Assembly: GCA_031254035.1 (NCBI GenBank)
Contig: JAIRVF010000059.1
Location: forward strand, 1 to 64,000
Source: Paenibacillus sp.
Lineage (GTDB): Bacteria; Bacillota; Bacilli; Paenibacillales; Paenibacillaceae
Direction: 5' to 3'
DNA: 64,000 nt
Shown: positions 61,540 to 64,000 of the stretch, in pieces
How positions within the stretch are numbered: position 1 is the first letter of the stretch
Layout: each line of letters starts with the position of its first letter
Notes under the pieces: generated by a model
Told to the model about the DNA's origin: nothing
Databases searched by the model: none
Seen by the model: only the letters and a program-made list of their open reading frames with translations
Made by a program: the position numbers and the translations under genes

Positions 61540-62832
61540 TTAAGGATTCTCAATCGTCCCCATAAAGATCCATAATCCGGTTTGATGGTCCTCAATACAG
61601 AAGAAGAAGGGATGGTCCACATCCATCTGGAATCTTTCCAGCGGTGCGGCGGAACCTGTCGGTAAGAGAACGGCGGTAACGGCTGCGGCTTCCGTGCCCT
61701 GTTCATTCACGTCAACTACCGTTTTGTGAAGCACAGATGAGATGAACATCGGCTTGTCGGACATGGCGGTAAAATCGGCGGCTGCCTTATCAAAAGCATC
61801 CTTCATTCCCATTTGGATCAAGGGATCCTTAATCTGTCCGGAATACTCCGCCTTGAACCTTGGGAGGCGAATTTCACCTGAGGCTTGGGCAAAGTTTGCC
61901 TGCCACGGTGAGGTATCCTTCCGAATTTTGTTCAGCAATTCTGTGAGTGTATGGCCCTCAGTGGGCATAATAATCATCATGTCCAGCCGCCCGTCGCCAT
62001 AAGGCAGGCGAATGGCCTGAGCTTCAGATGTTTTCTTATATTCGAACATGCCTCTTTGTGCCATCATCGGAACCTTTTTAACGGTTTGGTTCGCCAGTGT
62101 AAAGGAGCCTTCCTGCGTATCTTTCGGATCAAAAGGTCTCTGCCATGAACCGTTAAAATAAACGGCATTCATTAGGATAGCCAGCGTTTCAGGGGCGGGA
62201 AGCTGGTCGAGAATTGAAGGGATCTTGCCGTTTGTATGCTTGCTGACCCAGTCGTTGATCTCGTTTAGCGTTTTCTTGTTTTGAAAACCCACATCACGAA
62301 TTTCTGCTCCATAACTTTCGCGCGCTGTGCCCAAAAAACTGTCTTTCATGCTGCAACCGCTCCGGTACCAAACGGAATTTGCGGTATTAAGACGTACGCC
62401 CGATCCGGCATCTTCGAGCAGCGTATGCAGTGTATGGAATGCTGTGTTTACCTGCTCTTTGCCAAACTGCTGCACTCCGAGCGATTGCGCCATTTCTTTG
62501 GCAGTTTGTCCGTCAGCACCGTTATAGGCTATTGCCAAAGCGGTGAAGATACTATAAGGCGAAAGAATCAAGTTTTGGCCCTGACCGGCCGATGGCGTGA
62601 GTTTTTGATGAAGATTTAGTCCAAACCGATTTTGCGCTTGGATGAAGGCGGGACTGAGTTTACTTGCAGCCTGTTTTCTTTCCGCTAGTGAGAGAACCGG
62701 TATGTCTTTTTCGATCGCCGGTAGATTGGATTTGGCAAATGCAGTGGGATTCATTGGGCCAGAGCAGGCCGAAACCAGCACTGAAACAGCCAGTAACATA
62801 AGCGCTAAACCTCTTTTTGGATTAATGAACAT
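61540..62832 (-). CDS. Serpin lipoprotein (serine-protease inhibitor)
   Basis: 430 residues; ATG at 62832 with GGGAGG. A lipoprotein signal peptide ends at LVSAC (Cys23). The serpin fold is full length (about 365 residues): NAVYFNGSW, MMIIMP, and the hinge of the reactive-centre loop VNEQGTEAAAVTAV with small residues, which allows loop insertion, then DHPFFFCI. The reactive bond falls within LLPTGSAAPL; the P1 residue cannot be fixed by eye. It would inhibit a protease at the cell surface. Confidence 0.93.
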   Translation of the reverse strand: MFINPKRGLALMLLAVSVLVSACSGPMNPTAFAKSNLPAIEKDIPVLSLAERKQAASKLSPAFIQAQNRFGLNLHQKLTPSAGQGQNLILSPYSIFTALAIAYNGADGQTAKEMAQSLGVQQFGKEQVNTAFHTLHTLLEDAGSGVRLNTANSVWYRSGCSMKDSFLGTARESYGAEIRDVGFQNKKTLNEINDWVSKHTNGKIPSILDQLPAPETLAILMNAVYFNGSWQRPFDPKDTQEGSFTLANQTVKKVPMMAQRGMFEYKKTSEAQAIRLPYGDGRLDMMIIMPTEGHTLTELLNKIRKDTSPWQANFAQASGEIRLPRFKAEYSGQIKDPLIQMGMKDAFDKAAADFTAMSDKPMFISSVLHKTVVDVNEQGTEAAAVTAVLLPTGSAAPLERFQMDVDHPFFFCIEDHQTGLWIFMGTIENP

Positions 62833-62924
62833 CCTATAAACACCTCCCATTGTTAATTTGTCACATGATATTCATAGACGATTCCAGATTATAAGATGTT
62901 GCACTACGAAAAGTGAAAAGTGAT

Positions 62925-62979
62925 TTGATTATGCTTGAAGCAGAGCAGTATAATGATTATAGAAGTCAACTAAACTGAC
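62925..62979 (+). promoter_or_regulatory. Promoter and candidate MarR operator
   Basis: TTGATT (62925-62930), an 18-base spacer, TATAAT (62949-62954); the inverted repeat GTCAACTAAACTGAC (62965-62979) sits at the expected start point, suited to autorepression by the MarR gene at 63021. Confidence 0.6.
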
Positions 62980-63020
62980 CAATTTTTAACTTTTATTGAT
63001 AGCAAGGAGTTGTACATCTT

Positions 63021-63497
63021 ATGCCTAAGACACCCCGTCGACATCAAGAGGATTTGGCATCATTGTTTTCGGTAGCCTTCAGCGTCCTCAATCAGGAGCT
63101 TCATCAGCGGTTAGATGAGCTTGGATTTGGGGACATCCGGCCCATGCACGGTTTTCTGTTCCAGGGGCTGATACCGGATGGGGCAACAGCAAAAACATTG
63201 GTTGAGCTTTTGGGTATATCCAAGCAGGCGGTGAGCCAGATGCTCGATTATTTGGAGGAGCGAGGATATGTCGCAAGAAAACCCCATCCTTCGGATGGTA
63301 GAGGCAAGCTGGTTGTACTGACGGAACGCGGGCAAGCAGTCATTAAGGCCAAGGAAAGCACCTATGCGAAGATCGAACGCAAATGGGGCGAAATTGTGGG
63401 GCCAGACCGTCTGAACATGATGCGCTCTGATTTGAAGCGGATTATAGAGAGCGTTAATGAAGGAGATGTTCCGCAGAAACTGCGGCCCACTTGGTAG
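63021..63497 (+). CDS. MarR-family regulator
   Basis: 158 residues, AAGGAG site. The winged helix is clear: TLVELLGISKQAVSQMLDYLEERGYV, then the wing HPSDGRGKLVVLTERG. The N-terminal and C-terminal helices form the dimer. Its own promoter carries an inverted repeat, so autoregulation is likely. It is divergent from the serpin gene with a 188-base gap and could control it as well. Ligand unknown. Confidence 0.9.
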   Translation: MPKTPRRHQEDLASLFSVAFSVLNQELHQRLDELGFGDIRPMHGFLFQGLIPDGATAKTLVELLGISKQAVSQMLDYLEERGYVARKPHPSDGRGKLVVLTERGQAVIKAKESTYAKIERKWGEIVGPDRLNMMRSDLKRIIESVNEGDVPQKLRPTW

Positions 63498-63524
63498 CTA
63501 TGACTCGCACTAAAAGTACATTGG

Positions 63525-63548
63525 AAAAGGAGGAAACTCCTTTTTTTT
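63525..63548 (+). terminator. Terminator of the marR gene
   Basis: AAAAGGAG-GAAA-CTCCTTTT followed by a T-run. Confidence 0.85.
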
Positions 63549-63638
63549 GTGAAATTGAATTTACATATTTATATAAATTAGATACATCAATGTCATAGAT
63601 GAACGATCGGAGCGATAAATGGAGAGGGGACGGTACAT

Positions 63639-63677
63639 ATGAATACTATTTGGTATATTTTTTTTATATTTGTTTAA
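63639..63677 (+). CDS. Candidate 12-residue hydrophobic leader peptide
   Basis: MNTIWYIFFIFV, preceded by GGAGAGGGG. It is too short to be a normal gene but has a strong ribosome site, as do regulatory leader peptides. It lies about 165 bases before the MBL-fold gene. Confidence 0.35.
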   Translation: MNTIWYIFFIFV

Positions 63678-63751
63678 TCCATACGAAGGTTATCACTATT
63701 ATGATATATTTTTGAAATATAGTTTTGGAAAAATCCAGGGAGGTGAATCCA

Positions 63752-63812
63752 ATGGTAAAAAAATAACATGAGAATATCTATATGAAAACTAAAAAGGCAT
63801 TTAGATATTCTC
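63752..63812 (+). promoter_or_regulatory. Four-codon mini-ORF followed by an 11-bp hairpin
   Basis: AGGGAGGTGAATCC precedes MVKK-stop (63752-63766). Immediately after, GAGAATATCTA (63770-63780) pairs with TAGATATTCTC (63802-63812). A strong ribosome site on a near-empty ORF beside a stem suggests translational attenuation of the gene at 63844. Confidence 0.45.
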
Positions 63813-63843
63813 TTCAATGAAAAAATTATAGAGGAGAATTGAC

Positions 63844-64000
63844 ATGCTAAATAAAATAGGTAGTTCTATCTATTATTTATCTAACCAGAATGACATAGAA
63901 AGACCGACATTAGGGTTAGTTTGTGGGGATAACTATAGTCTAGTAATAGACGGTGGGAACTCAGTTCAACATGCTAATGATTTCTTACGTGAGATTGAGA
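63844..64000 (+). CDS. MBL-fold metallo-hydrolase (3' end outside window)
   Basis: The frame is open from the ATG at 63844 (AGAGGAG site) to the window edge, 52 codons. RPTLGLVCGDNYSLVIDGGNS followed by HANDFLREI is the opening of metallo-beta-lactamase-fold hydrolases; the HxHxDH zinc motif would lie beyond the window, so the substrate class cannot be judged. Confidence 0.65.
   Translation, partial: MLNKIGSSIYYLSNQNDIERPTLGLVCGDNYSLVIDGGNSVQHANDFLREIE

Noticed and set aside
1..64000. tRNA or rRNA genes
   Set aside because: No cloverleaf with a TTCRANNC T-loop or rRNA-like stretch was noticed on either strand by eye; a covariance scan would be needed to exclude them firmly.

Overview
The window looks like a chromosome segment from a Paenibacillus-like member of the Bacillales. 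The evidence is strong AGGAGG-type ribosome sites, frequent TTG and GTG starts, a T7SSb-type secretion locus, a T-box leader, a BceRSAB module, a ComQXPA quorum-sensing locus and copper-amine-oxidase-N surface proteins. The genus is inferred from gene content, not from an rRNA gene.

Region 1 (1-9.6 kb) is an AT-rich accessory island of repeated modules. The reconstructed ancestral unit is: cytosolic-start lipase -> Sec-exported copper-amine-oxidase-N protein -> about 1100-residue Sec-exported protein -> convergent small lipoprotein. One unit is nearly complete. Others survive only as fused gene ends, and six lipoprotein paralogues (five intact, one truncated) remain. The lipase has an N-terminal catalytic domain and a C-terminal helical domain. 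With divergent lipoproteins and an adjacent type VII locus, this resembles the reverse-domain lipase toxin/lipoprotein immunity arrangement known as TslA/TilA in Staphylococcus aureus.

Region 2 (9.6-24.2 kb) is a type VII secretion operon: small WXG-like protein, three-ATPase EssC, EsxA-like WXG100, VWA protein, YukD/EsaB-like ubiquitin-fold protein, tail-anchored kinase-like protein, an unassigned protein and two more WXG-like proteins. It ends in a 1606-residue Rhs/YD-repeat polymorphic toxin with a SUKH-type immunity gene and a decayed orphan Rhs tip. No EsaA/YueB homologue is present in the window.

Region 3 (24.2-42.5 kb) holds an ECF sigma/anti-sigma pair; a LysR-controlled sulfur operon (YeeE half, TusA, YeeE half) followed by a thioredoxin-reductase-like flavoprotein; MntR-type controlled mntH; a bceRSAB antimicrobial-peptide resistance module carrying a MITE between bceR and bceS; a MOSC protein; a second MITE-like element; an M50-like membrane protein; a DUF4127 protein; and a ribbon-helix-helix-like pair sharing candidate operator motifs with the DUF4127 gene.

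Region 4 (42.5-51.7 kb) pairs a YcaO-type RiPP-maturation operon, with no obvious precursor, with a full comQ-comX-comP-comA system. Clustered CCGCAA half-sites lie between comQ and comX.

Region 5 (51.7-64 kb) has a second MITE copy abutting a T-box leader, a paired-hairpin element, a methionyl-tRNA synthetase paralogue with altered signature motifs and a damaged C terminus, an autoregulated TetR/MFS efflux operon, a CNNM/CBS protein, an AI-2E family protein, a DinG-type Fe-S helicase, a serpin lipoprotein, a MarR regulator and the start of an MBL-fold hydrolase preceded by mini-ORFs and a hairpin.

Functional assignments rest on motif recognition by eye; no database search was run.
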